This document shows positions 1 to 5,185 of a stretch of 5,185 nt of DNA, one piece after another. The position numbers and the translations under genes were made by a program. Source of the stretch: Acidobacteriota bacterium (GTDB taxonomy: Bacteria > Acidobacteriota > UBA4820 > DSQY01); contig JAEMPZ010000177.1 in assembly GCA_022759065.1 (NCBI GenBank), positions 1-5,185 of the forward strand, read 5' to 3'. Within the stretch, counting starts at the first letter, position 1. Every line of letters begins with the position of its first letter. A model generated the notes under the pieces. That model worked only from the letters and a program-made list of their open reading frames with translations, was not told the DNA's origin and made no database searches.

Positions 1-53
1 GTCAACGGGAAAAGCCGCGTGCCGGAACCACCGGCCAGTATGATTCCTCTCAT
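1..53 (-). CDS. rmlA: Glucose-1-phosphate thymidylyltransferase, N-terminal fragment (cut by window edge)
   Basis: On the minus strand an ATG at 53-51 opens a frame reading MRGIILAGGSGTRLFPL before the window ends. This is the N-terminus of RmlA/RfbA: a short beta strand (GIILAGG) followed by the nucleotide-binding signature GGSGTRLxP that holds the dTTP phosphates and ends in the Arg of the pyrophosphorylase family. RmlA joins dTTP and glucose-1-phosphate to give dTDP-glucose in the cytoplasm, the first step of dTDP-L-rhamnose synthesis (family knowledge). A GGGAG Shine-Dalgarno lies 7 nt upstream, which fixes the start. It is the last gene of the minus-strand polysaccharide set and follows the 286-residue gene by 65 nt. 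Only 17 complete codons are visible, so another sugar-1-phosphate nucleotidyltransferase (for example a glucose-1-phosphate uridylyltransferase-like protein) cannot be fully excluded, but the RGIILAGGSGTRLFP wording is most typical of RmlA. Confidence 0.88.
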   Translation of the reverse strand, partial: MRGIILAGGSGTRLFPL

Positions 54-60
54 GCAATGA

Positions 61-65
61 CTCCC
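61..65 (-). promoter_or_regulatory. Ribosome binding site of rmlA
   Basis: On the minus strand GGGAG lies 7 nt before the ATG at 53. This normal spacing supports the start chosen for the truncated rmlA frame, which is too short to be found by ORF length. Confidence 0.7.
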
Positions 66-71
66 AAGGAA

Positions 72-106
72 ACTAAGCGTGAAGCGTCAAGGATGAAGTA
101 TGAAGT
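72..106. repeat. Five degenerate tandem heptamers in the gap before rmlA
   Basis: Between the 286-residue gene and rmlA the sequence divides exactly into five 7-base units: 72-78, 79-85, 86-92, 93-99 and 100-106. Read on the minus strand, all five have CTT at positions 2-4. The two units furthest from rmlA are identical (ACTTCAT) and another is GCTTCAC. A 7-base period is not a codon period, and no convincing gene covers it. The array would be transcribed if rmlA is read through from upstream. It resembles the short heptanucleotide intergenic repeats known in some bacteria (such as the cyanobacterial STRR elements) in form only; its function is unknown. Confidence 0.6.
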
Positions 107-118
107 ATTGTGCTTGCG

Positions 119-979
119 TCAGTTGAAAAGCGGTTCGTAGGCGTGGACGGCGACGAGCTCGGCTTTTGGGCAGGGTCCGTTGGCGGTGAAAAGAAACCGG
201 TCCAGGCCGTAGGCCCGCATCGGTTCCGATATCTTGAAGACGAATGCGCCTTCGCCATCCTTTTCAGCCGCCTGCCATCGCACGAGATTGTCGAGGCTCA
301 AAAAGGCTTTCTGGCCGGCGCCAAGCGCGCCGCGCACCTCGAAGGCCGTTTTGCAGGCCTCCCCGTTTAGCCGCAGGGGAATGTTCCAGCAGTAGGAGTA
401 GCTTCCTTCGGCAGGCAATTCGGCCACGCGAAGATTGTACAGGCAACCGGGATATCCGGCCAGCGTGGTGCCGGGCGAAAGCTTCCTGTAGAGCCACAGA
501 GCGGCTTTTTGAGGACGAATCCCCCATGCTTCGGCGAGGCCCTTATTATTTACTATGACGTACTCGAATCGCCCGTTGCCTCGGCCGGTTTCCAGTGCCC
601 ACCGTTCAACGCGGGCGGACCATGCGGAAAAGTCGGGGGAGAGGAGAGCGGCTTGCGACAAAAGCGGCCATCCGCTTTCAAGGGAGCGGGCCGCAAGCTC
701 CTTGCCGGCGCCGAACATTCGCAGAAGAATGCGGTTCGCTATGTCGTTTCGGCCCTCTCTTTTGGCGCGCAGAATCGCGGCGTGAAAGTTCTCAAGCGCT
801 CCGGCGGGATTTTGCGCCTTTACGGCTTCTTCCGCGCGAACAAGAGGAACAAAGGCGCCTTGGCCGAAGAGCACTTGTTGCGTGGCCGGCGGCAGCGCCC
901 CCGTCTCGCTGATCACGGCGGCGGCCGCAAGAATAACGGCCATGAAACCGAAGAGATGGCTCGCGGCGCCTGGCTTCAA
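119..979 (-). CDS. Unrecognised membrane-anchored or exported protein, coupled to the O-antigen ligase gene
   Basis: This is a 286-residue protein of a family I do not recognise. Residues about 9-25 are hydrophobic (GFMAVILAAAAVI), preceded by a single Lys, and look like a signal anchor or signal peptide, so the rest is probably periplasmic. Residues about 45-130 are Ala-rich helices (for example AVKAQNPAGALENFHAAILRA) that suggest a TPR-like or helical-repeat part. Residues about 138-286 look beta-rich, with four Cys (179, 197, 209, 270) that could form disulfides outside the cytoplasm. The start is TTG at 979, with GGAGG only 4 nt upstream; its TTG shares a TTGA overlap with the ligase TGA, the usual sign of translational coupling. 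An internal ATG at 943 (residue 13) lacks a Shine-Dalgarno and would cut into the hydrophobic segment. Its position suggests a role in polysaccharide polymerisation or ligation, perhaps as a ligase partner; that is inference only. Confidence 0.8.
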   Translation of the reverse strand: MKPGAASHLFGFMAVILAAAAVISETGALPPATQQVLFGQGAFVPLVRAEEAVKAQNPAGALENFHAAILRAKREGRNDIANRILLRMFGAGKELAARSLESGWPLLSQAALLSPDFSAWSARVERWALETGRGNGRFEYVIVNNKGLAEAWGIRPQKAALWLYRKLSPGTTLAGYPGCLYNLRVAELPAEGSYSYCWNIPLRLNGEACKTAFEVRGALGAGQKAFLSLDNLVRWQAAEKDGEGAFVFKISEPMRAYGLDRFLFTANGPCPKAELVAVHAYEPLFN

Positions 980-2400
980 ACGGCCTCCAGCGGCTTGCGC
1001 GAAGATCTTCCGCGCAAAGGAGCGCAGTCCCCGTTTCCCTCCAGCGCAACCATCCCGAGGATGCAGGCCAACAGGACTGTTCCGACAATGGGAAATACAT
1101 GGCCTGTAAAGTCCACGGAGGCGTGCAGCGTTTCCCCGGCGAGTGCCGGGGCGAGCCAGAACGCCGCCCGGCCTTCCAGGGCGAGGCGAAAAGCAAGGTA
1201 GATTATGGCCGCGCCCATCGCCAATCCAAGCAGGGCTGGCAGCAGTCCCCCCTCAAAGAAGAGCTGCAAATACTCGTTTTCAAGATGGGTGTTGCGGCAC
1301 GGGCCGCCAGTAATTGGAAGATCGTTGACTTCGGCCGGGAAGCGTTCTTCAAAGCTGTTCAGGCCGTGGCCAAGAAAAAAGTTCGACCTTGGAACGCTGA
1401 GGTCCATGGCAACCCGGCCATGATCCGTTGCCAGCCCGGTCCAAAAGCCAAAAGCCATGACCGCGATCAGCAAGGCCAGGTACCCCGCCGCCAGCGCCCT
1501 CCGCAAGTTGTGTTTCGGCGCGCCTGATTTTCTGGCGATCCATGCGAGAGGGTAGAGGCCCAGGGCCAGAAATGCGCCGCGGGAATGGCTGACCGCAAGG
1601 ACCGTGACGTGCAAGATGAGAAGCGCCAGAGCGACGACGCGCATTCCGGCTCTGTCGGCGCGTTTTTTTTGAGAGCACGAAACGCGCCAGATAAGATAAT
1701 AGAGAAGAGGAAGCGCCACGTTGACAAACGCTTCGCCGTGGTTCGGATTCACGAATGGGCCGAAAGCGCCCGCGGCGCGCGGGGTGGCTCGCAACCAAAG
1801 AAGCGCTTCGCGCGCCTTGTCCTGGTACTCCACGAGCGCGACGAGCGCCACCAGAAGGCCCATCGTTCCCGCCACCCAGCCTAGGCGCCGCAGGCGTCCT
1901 TTGCCCTCTTCGGCAAGCCTTTCAAGAAGAAGTATCAGGCACAAGGCGGCGGCCAGGGCCAGGAGCGCCCGGCCGGTCGCCGCGGGCGTAAAACTTGCGG
2001 CGATCCACGACGGCGGCTTGGGCGTCAGCGGCGTCCAGTTTTCTTGAGGCGGCGCCTTTTGCGGCCCGAAAGGGTCGGCGCGGTAGGCATCCGAATGCAA
2101 CAGCGCCTCCGCCTTGGCGCCCTCTTCAAACCTGGCGTAGCGCTCCGAACCGGCGGCCCGCCACCAGGACGCCGGCAGCGGAACAAGCTGCAAAAGACCA
2201 ATGGCTATAAGCACTACAATCAGCAACGCGGGGAGCCACAGGCGCCTTGGGACGCGCCAGAAATCGCGGGTCGTCCACCCTACGGCGGCGGCTCCAACCA
2301 AAAGGAGCGCCTCGCAGGTGGCAATGGCCCACCCCTCCATGCAGCCGAAGGCAAGCGAAGAGAAGACGAAAAAAACAGCGAGTGGCCAGAAGGCTGAGAT
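976..2400 (-). CDS. O-antigen ligase / Wzy-like polymerase family membrane protein (probable ATC start at 2400; first ATG at 2340)
   Basis: This is a polytopic inner-membrane protein of the O-antigen ligase/polymerase (Wzy_C) superfamily, which transfers or polymerises undecaprenyl-linked glycans at the periplasmic face. Counting from the ATG at 2340 (454 residues), it has many hydrophobic helices, a large polar loop at about 60-115, and family motifs: NPNH at 198-201, HSRGAF at 252-257 with the conserved Arg, GHGLNSFEERFP at 324-335, THLENEYLQLFFEGG at 351-365 with the likely functional His352, and HASVDF at 406-411. The first ATG has no Shine-Dalgarno and sits inside the family's N-terminal motif (LAFGxxExWA). 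The open frame continues upstream through a hydrophobic segment to an ATC at 2400, with AAAGGAG 9 nt before it. There is no ATG, GTG, TTG or CTG between 2340 and the upstream in-frame stop (TAA) at 2433-2431. The start is therefore ATC (474 residues) or has been altered by mutation or sequencing error. Ligase versus polymerase cannot be decided from sequence. The gene overlaps the next one by 4 nt. Confidence 0.88.
   Translation of the reverse strand: MSAFWPLAVFFVFSSLAFGCMEGWAIATCEALLLVGAAAVGWTTRDFWRVPRRLWLPALLIVVLIAIGLLQLVPLPASWWRAAGSERYARFEEGAKAEALLHSDAYRADPFGPQKAPPQENWTPLTPKPPSWIAASFTPAATGRALLALAAALCLILLLERLAEEGKGRLRRLGWVAGTMGLLVALVALVEYQDKAREALLWLRATPRAAGAFGPFVNPNHGEAFVNVALPLLYYLIWRVSCSQKKRADRAGMRVVALALLILHVTVLAVSHSRGAFLALGLYPLAWIARKSGAPKHNLRRALAAGYLALLIAVMAFGFWTGLATDHGRVAMDLSVPRSNFFLGHGLNSFEERFPAEVNDLPITGGPCRNTHLENEYLQLFFEGGLLPALLGLAMGAAIIYLAFRLALEGRAAFWLAPALAGETLHASVDFTGHVFPIVGTVLLACILGMVALEGNGDCAPLRGRSSRKPLEAV
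984..988 (-). promoter_or_regulatory. Ribosome binding site inside the end of the ligase gene
   Basis: GGAGG on the minus strand lies within the last codons of the ligase gene, 4 nt before the TTG at 979. The spacing is short but the core is perfect, and the alternative ATG at 943 has no such site. It decides in favour of the TTG start and of coupled translation. Confidence 0.55.
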
Positions 2401-2409
2401 GGCGAAGAA

Positions 2410-2416
2410 CTCCTTT
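2410..2416 (-). promoter_or_regulatory. Ribosome binding site pointing to an ATC start for the ligase
   Basis: AAAGGAG on the minus strand is a strong Shine-Dalgarno. The codon 9 nt downstream is ATC (2400-2398), in frame with the ligase. The only ATG reachable in that frame is 60 nt further on and has nothing resembling a Shine-Dalgarno before it. This site is what decides the start. Confidence 0.65.
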
Positions 2417-2484
2417 GACGAATTCTCGTTTTATTGCGTATTACTAGAATATCCTGGGATTTTGGCGCGGGCATCCGCTTTCAA

Positions 2485-2505
2485 AGGTACACTGCTATTG
2501 TACCT
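2485..2505. promoter_or_regulatory. Palindrome overlapping the -10 and start region, candidate operator
   Basis: AGGTACA (2485-2491) and TGTACCT (2499-2505) form a perfect inverted repeat of 7-bp arms around a 7-nt centre. It covers the -10 element and the expected transcription start of the ligase promoter, where a repressor would block initiation. The arm-to-arm centre distance is 14 bp, somewhat more than one helical turn. It is not GC-rich and lacks a T-run, so it is not a terminator. The regulator is not known. Confidence 0.45.
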
Positions 2506-2525
2506 GCACAATCAGCTTCTGGCAA
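2497..2525 (-). promoter_or_regulatory. Sigma70-type promoter of the ligase transcript
   Basis: On the minus strand TTGCCA (2525-2520) and TACAAT (2502-2497) are separated by exactly 17 bp: four of six and five of six matches to the -35 and -10 consensus. Transcription would begin near 2490, giving a leader of about 90 nt before the ligase start. It lies in the 135-nt gap after the nucleotidyltransferase-like gene, so the ligase, the 286-residue gene and probably rmlA can be transcribed independently of the upstream gene. No terminator is visible in this gap, so read-through is also possible. Confidence 0.65.
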
Positions 2526-2535
2526 GGATATCCTC

Positions 2536-3555
2536 TCATCTAATAACCATGGCGCGGCGGCGGCGGACGTAGGCCAAAGGGCCCACGTCCTCTACTACGG
2601 AGGCCTTGTAAAGACTCCCAAAGCCCCTGGGGAGATTATTGACTTCGAGATTGGTATGCCTGTAGAGCCGCAGGGCCGCCCAAGCAAAGGCCAAGCGCCA
2701 GGACGAGGGGCGCAGCGTTTCAAGAACGCCCTCTGGCGCCGGAGCGCCAAAAAGCTCTCTGGCGCAGGAAAGGTTGAGCCAGACGCCCGCCCCCCACTTC
2801 CACCGCGCGGAACGTTCGGCGACCGCCTCCCACCCTTTCGGAGAAAGAAGTCCGGCTATGGTGGCTATGTCGTGCAGGTTGCCTGGAAAAAGAATAAGGT
2901 TGTCCCTGGAGTTGTTGATCGCAAGGTAGATAAGAGCGTCTGGAAGCTCCAACCCTTCATTTGGTTCGCCCCACCCGCCGGCTCTGCCAAGTATCTCAGG
3001 GGACGGCGGCGGGTTCTCGTCAGGCGTCGAAAGAAGAACGTGAGCCTCAACAGGGAAAAGCCCCTCCCCTTTAAAGACAACCTGCCAGACGGCAGAGTGT
3101 TCTGGCGGCATCCGGCGATAGCCGCGGGCGAACATGAATTTCTCAAGAGACGGGAGCGCCTCGGGCGAAACGAAAATATCGGCGTCCGTGGTCCGGCGCA
3201 GCGAGGCGTCTTTGTAAATCCGCCTGTTAAGCCAAAGCCCCTTCAAGGGAACCGCCTTGTGGCCGCTATCTTTGACGGCAGCGCACACCTCCGCCGCGGC
3301 CTCTTCCAACCGGCTCGATTGGGCAACGACGTGGAAGCGGAACCGCTGAAGGCTTGAAAGGAAATCTTTCGGAAAGCTGGACTCCGCGCGGGCCGCGACG
3401 ATTCTGGCGTGGTAGAAACCGGCCATTTTCGCCCGTTCAAGATAGCGCGCGAAAGCTCCCCAGCCGCCAGGAGGTTCCGGCAAGGGCACCGGGGGATCGG
3501 AGGCCCACAACGCGGCAACCATTCGCAAGTAAGGGTGAAACCGTGACAGGTTCAA
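2536..3555 (-). CDS. Nucleotidyltransferase family protein (PF14907-type)
   Basis: This 339-residue protein resembles the uncharacterised nucleotidyltransferase family PF14907 (NTP_transf_5), often found in capsule, exopolysaccharide and peptide-modification clusters. The typical signatures appear in order: VPLKGLWL at 102-109, where the Lys-Gly pair is characteristic; then Tyr114 and LRRTTDADIFV at 119-129, holding the D-x-D pair (Asp124, Asp126) expected to bind metal; then VEAHVLL at 169-175; and LHDIATIAG at 227-235. It is probably cytoplasmic. The substrate is unknown for the family. The start is TTG at 3555, with only a weak purine run (GGGG, 7 nt upstream); the in-frame stop (TGA) at 3579-3577 limits any extension. 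An ATG at residue 12 (3522) has no Shine-Dalgarno and would lose conserved-looking sequence. It is preceded by an extended -10 promoter and diverges from the porin gene. It is separated from the ligase by 135 nt. Confidence 0.85.
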   Translation of the reverse strand: MNLSRFHPYLRMVAALWASDPPVPLPEPPGGWGAFARYLERAKMAGFYHARIVAARAESSFPKDFLSSLQRFRFHVVAQSSRLEEAAAEVCAAVKDSGHKAVPLKGLWLNRRIYKDASLRRTTDADIFVSPEALPSLEKFMFARGYRRMPPEHSAVWQVVFKGEGLFPVEAHVLLSTPDENPPPSPEILGRAGGWGEPNEGLELPDALIYLAINNSRDNLILFPGNLHDIATIAGLLSPKGWEAVAERSARWKWGAGVWLNLSCARELFGAPAPEGVLETLRPSSWRLAFAWAALRLYRHTNLEVNNLPRGFGSLYKASVVEDVGPLAYVRRRRAMVIR

Positions 3556-3592
3556 GCAACAGCCCCATCCCAGCCGTCATCGCCGGAGATTT

Positions 3593-3601
3593 ATTATACC
3601 A
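3593..3601 (-). promoter_or_regulatory. Extended -10 promoter of the nucleotidyltransferase-like gene
   Basis: TGGTATAAT on the minus strand is a perfect -10 (TATAAT) with the TGn extension that compensates for a poor -35. The hexamer at normal 17-bp spacing is a poor match; a TTGACG lies too close (12 nt upstream). Transcription would start near 3586, giving a leader of about 30 nt before the TTG start at 3555. This agreement supports that start. Confidence 0.65.
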
Positions 3602-3628
3602 GATCAGCGCCGTCAAAAATGATTCTTG

Positions 3629-3645
3629 CCGGCCCGATTATTGCG
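3629..3645 (+). promoter_or_regulatory. Candidate sigma54 (-24/-12) promoter of the porin gene
   Basis: CCGGCCCGATTATTGCG has the invariant GG (3631-3632) and GC (3643-3644) spaced by exactly 10 nt. It agrees with the consensus YTGGCACGRNNNTTGCW at 11 of the 14 defined positions. Transcription would begin near 3656, leaving a leader of about 107 nt to the porin ATG. No comparably good sigma70 pair is seen on this strand. Use of sigma54 would require an activator that binds upstream, near the divergent gene's promoter; no clear activator site was found. Confidence 0.4.
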
Positions 3646-3692
3646 CCGCCGCAACACAAATGACAATATGGCGTTAAGCGGACGGGGTATTC

Positions 3693-3715
3693 TTTCCACG
3701 GAGAAGGCGTGGGAG
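3693..3715 (+). other. Small hairpin in the porin leader
   Basis: CCACG (3696-3700) and CGTGG (3708-3712) pair around a 7-nt loop. The stem extends to 8 pairs (3693-3700 with 3708-3715) if two G-T wobbles are allowed. It falls inside the predicted porin leader, about 36 nt before the Shine-Dalgarno, and is followed by a purine-rich stretch (GGGAGAGGG). It may be a leader structure affecting mRNA stability, or part of a dispersed intergenic repeat; neither can be shown here. Confidence 0.3.
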
Positions 3716-3750
3716 AGGGCCGGGAGCCCCCCTGAACAAGCCTTCCAAAC

Positions 3751-3757
3751 AAGGAGG
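3751..3757 (+). promoter_or_regulatory. Near-perfect ribosome binding site of the porin
   Basis: AAGGAGG at 3751-3757, followed by T, is essentially the full anti-16S complement and stands 5 nt before the ATG at 3763. It is by far the strongest site in the window, matching the high expression usual for an outer-membrane porin. Confidence 0.85.
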
Positions 3758-3762
3758 TAACA

Positions 3763-5073
3763 ATGCAGGGAACATTCAAAAAGGTGCTGGGCGCGGCGCT
3801 CTTGGCGCTCGCGGGACTGTCAGTCGTTGGTCAGGACGCCCAAGGGTTGGACCCGCTGCTGAAACTGCTCGTCGAGAACAAGGTCATCACGATGGAACAG
3901 GCCCAAGCCGTTCAGGCTCAATACGACGCGCAGAAGGCTCAGAAGGAACAGCAGAGCAAGACCGAGGTCAAGCAGGCGGTCACGGAGACGCTCGCGGCAA
4001 ATCCGCCGAAGGCGGAGCTCCCGGACGCCCTCAAGGGGCTCAAGATCGGCGGGCTCATGTACCTCTCCTACCAGAACGGCGAAAAGTACGCCGGCGTCGC
4101 CAACCAAACCACCTCCTACAGCGACGTCCTGCTCAAGCGCGGCTACTTCGACGTGCAGAAGGATATAACGCCTTACTTGACTTCCCGTTTCACCACCGAC
4201 GTAACGCGTGACACCACGGGAGATGTGAAGACCCGCATAAAGTACCTGTACGGCAAGTTCCACTGGAAGGGCAACGACATCTTCGCAAGCCCCTACGTCG
4301 AGTTCGGCCAGGTCCACATGCCATGGCTCGATTTCGAGGAGGCGATCAACGGCTTCAGGATGCAGGACGAGATGTTCATCGAGAGAAACGGCATCTTCAA
4401 CAGCGCCGACGTCGGCGTGATGGCCGGCTCGAACTTCGGCAAGGATCTGCCTGACTGGTACAAGAAAGAGGTCAATGGCGCCTATGCGGGCCGTTACGGA
4501 AGCTGGCAACTGGGCGTATACACGGGCGCCGGATACCATGCCGCCGAAAACAACATGAACAAGGTCATCGAGGCGCGTTTCAGCGTCAGGCCTTTTCCCA
4601 ACACGGTTCCAGGCCTTCAGTTTACCCTCTTCGGCATTGACGGCAAGGGCAACGTCGCGAAGCAGCCCAACAAGGATCTGCCGGACTGGACGACTTTCAT
4701 CGGCATGGCCTCCTACGAATCGAAGCACTTCACCACCACGGCGCAGTACTTCAGCGGCAAGGGCAACCAGGCAGGAAGCGCGCTCAACCTGGACGGCAGC
4801 GCAAGAAAGCAGAAGGGCTACTCCCTCTTCGCCAACGTCCGGCTTTTGGACAGCGCCAAGCTCGGGCTCATCGGCCGATTTGACCGCTTCGATCCCAACC
4901 CCGACGGGCTGAACGGGACTTTGGATGACATTCAGAAGACCACCATCGCGGGCATCTCGTACACCATGTTCAAGCAGAACAAGTGGCTTCTCGACTACCA
5001 GGTCAAACAGCATGACGACCCCAAAATACCGGACGAGAAGCGCGTCCAGTTGACGCTGCAAATGAGCTTCTAA
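3763..5073 (+). CDS. Outer-membrane porin, phosphate-selective porin (OprO/OprP)-like
   Basis: This 436-residue protein is an outer-membrane beta-barrel. Residues 1-28 form a signal peptide (KK at 6-7, then a Leu/Ala-rich core, likely cut after AQG). Residues 29-65 (LDPLLKLLVENKVITMEQAQAV, then a Gln/Lys-rich helix) match the short N-terminal helical or coiled-coil segment found before many OprO/OprP-like barrels, perhaps for trimerisation. From about 90 onward alternating hydrophobic and aromatic strands appear, including KIGGLMYLSYQNGE, GYFDVQKDITPYLTSRFTTD and VHMPWLDFEEAINGF (positions 184-198). The end, KRVQLTLQMSF, is a typical beta-signal with terminal Phe recognised by the BAM complex. 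It is likely to let anions or small solutes cross the outer membrane. Substrate specificity is inferred only from the family resemblance. The start is certain from the strong Shine-Dalgarno. A terminator follows, so it is probably a single-gene unit, diverging from the polysaccharide genes. Confidence 0.88.
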   Translation: MQGTFKKVLGAALLALAGLSVVGQDAQGLDPLLKLLVENKVITMEQAQAVQAQYDAQKAQKEQQSKTEVKQAVTETLAANPPKAELPDALKGLKIGGLMYLSYQNGEKYAGVANQTTSYSDVLLKRGYFDVQKDITPYLTSRFTTDVTRDTTGDVKTRIKYLYGKFHWKGNDIFASPYVEFGQVHMPWLDFEEAINGFRMQDEMFIERNGIFNSADVGVMAGSNFGKDLPDWYKKEVNGAYAGRYGSWQLGVYTGAGYHAAENNMNKVIEARFSVRPFPNTVPGLQFTLFGIDGKGNVAKQPNKDLPDWTTFIGMASYESKHFTTTAQYFSGKGNQAGSALNLDGSARKQKGYSLFANVRLLDSAKLGLIGRFDRFDPNPDGLNGTLDDIQKTTIAGISYTMFKQNKWLLDYQVKQHDDPKIPDEKRVQLTLQMSF

Positions 5074-5103
5074 TACTTCCTCCATTAGCTTCCTCAATAC
5101 CCA

Positions 5104-5143
5104 GGCGGCAGGCCAGACACCAGGCTTGCCGCCATTTTCTTTC
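5104..5143 (+). terminator. Rho-independent terminator of the porin gene
   Basis: GGCGGCAGGCC (5104-5114) pairs with GGCTTGCCGCC (5123-5133) over 11 bp, including one G-T wobble, around an 8-nt loop. It is followed directly by a T-rich tract (ATTTTCTTTC). It lies 30 nt after the porin stop and ends that transcript. Confidence 0.9.
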
Positions 5144-5185
5144 TCAACGACTAAGGCGCGCCGCCACGTAGGAAAAAAGCAAGAT

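Noticed and set aside
509..1201. A 230-codon plus-strand open frame opposite the 286-residue gene and the ligase end
   Set aside because: It crosses two minus-strand genes, is basic and low in complexity, and has no convincing start site. It is a shadow frame.
2280..2474. A 64-codon minus-strand frame starting in the ligase leader, a possible leader peptide
   Set aside because: It has no good Shine-Dalgarno, overlaps the ligase start by over 100 nt in another frame, and its translation is Ser/Arg/Pro-rich like a shadow frame.
2434..3357. A 307-codon open frame on the plus strand across the nucleotidyltransferase-like gene
   Set aside because: It is rich in Arg, Pro and Lys with no recognisable domain, and it opposes a gene with clear PF14907-type motifs. 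It is a shadow frame.
3578..3580. An ATG upstream of the nucleotidyltransferase-like TTG start
   Set aside because: It is in a different frame; the true frame has a stop (TGA) at 3579-3577, so the ATG cannot start this protein.
3664..3696. Possible sigma70 -10 elements (CAATAT, TATTCT) before the porin
   Set aside because: Each matches at most four of six positions and lacks a -35 at acceptable spacing; the -24/-12 element is better.
3820..5097. A 425-codon open frame on the minus strand, antisense to the porin
   Set aside because: It mirrors the porin's codon bias: Val/Leu/Glu-rich low-complexity translation, no family motif and no promoter. The porin on the other strand has a signal peptide, family wording, a ribosome site and a terminator.
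5145..5185. A possible next gene start at the right edge (AGGA followed by AT at the last two bases)
   Set aside because: The codon is not complete in the window, so no start can be claimed.

Overview
The window looks like a piece of a Gram-negative bacterial chromosome. It carries an outer-membrane porin with a signal peptide and a C-terminal Phe, plus genes of the type that build surface polysaccharide. Coding regions are GC-rich with dense gene packing, and two genes appear to start with TTG. The phylum cannot be named from this sequence. The porin's wording is reminiscent of porins from Deltaproteobacteria and related uncultured lineages, but that is only an impression.

Layout. Four genes lie on the minus strand, read right to left. 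(1) A PF14907-type nucleotidyltransferase-like protein (3555 to 2536) has a perfect extended -10 promoter in front of it. (2) An O-antigen ligase/Wzy-like polytopic membrane protein (2400 or 2340 down to 976) has its own well-formed sigma70-type promoter, overlapped by a 7-bp-arm palindrome that could be an operator. (3) A 286-residue membrane-anchored or exported protein of unrecognised family (979 to 119) overlaps the ligase stop codon by 4 nt. (4) The first 17 complete codons of rmlA (rfbA), glucose-1-phosphate thymidylyltransferase, run off the left edge (53 to 1). A 65-nt gap holding five degenerate heptamer repeats separates genes 3 and 4. On the plus strand, diverging from gene 1, a porin gene (3763 to 5073) has a very strong ribosome binding site, a candidate sigma54 (-24/-12) promoter upstream, and a clear rho-independent terminator after it.

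How the parts fit. RmlA makes dTDP-glucose for dTDP-rhamnose, a common precursor of O-antigen and exopolysaccharide. The ligase-like protein would polymerise the glycan or transfer it from its lipid carrier at the periplasmic face. The 286-residue protein is probably its translationally coupled partner. The PF14907-type protein is of a kind often found in such gene clusters, but its substrate is unknown. The porin seems to be a separate transcription unit with different regulation.

The most notable points are the ligase start (the family's N-terminal motif and a good Shine-Dalgarno both point to a non-canonical ATC start, 20 codons before the first ATG), the promoter/palindrome overlap, the unrecognised ligase partner, and the divergent sigma70/sigma54-like promoter pair. 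I see no phage, CRISPR, transposon or RNA gene. No gap without a gene exceeds 300 bases; the longest (3556-3762) holds the divergent promoters.
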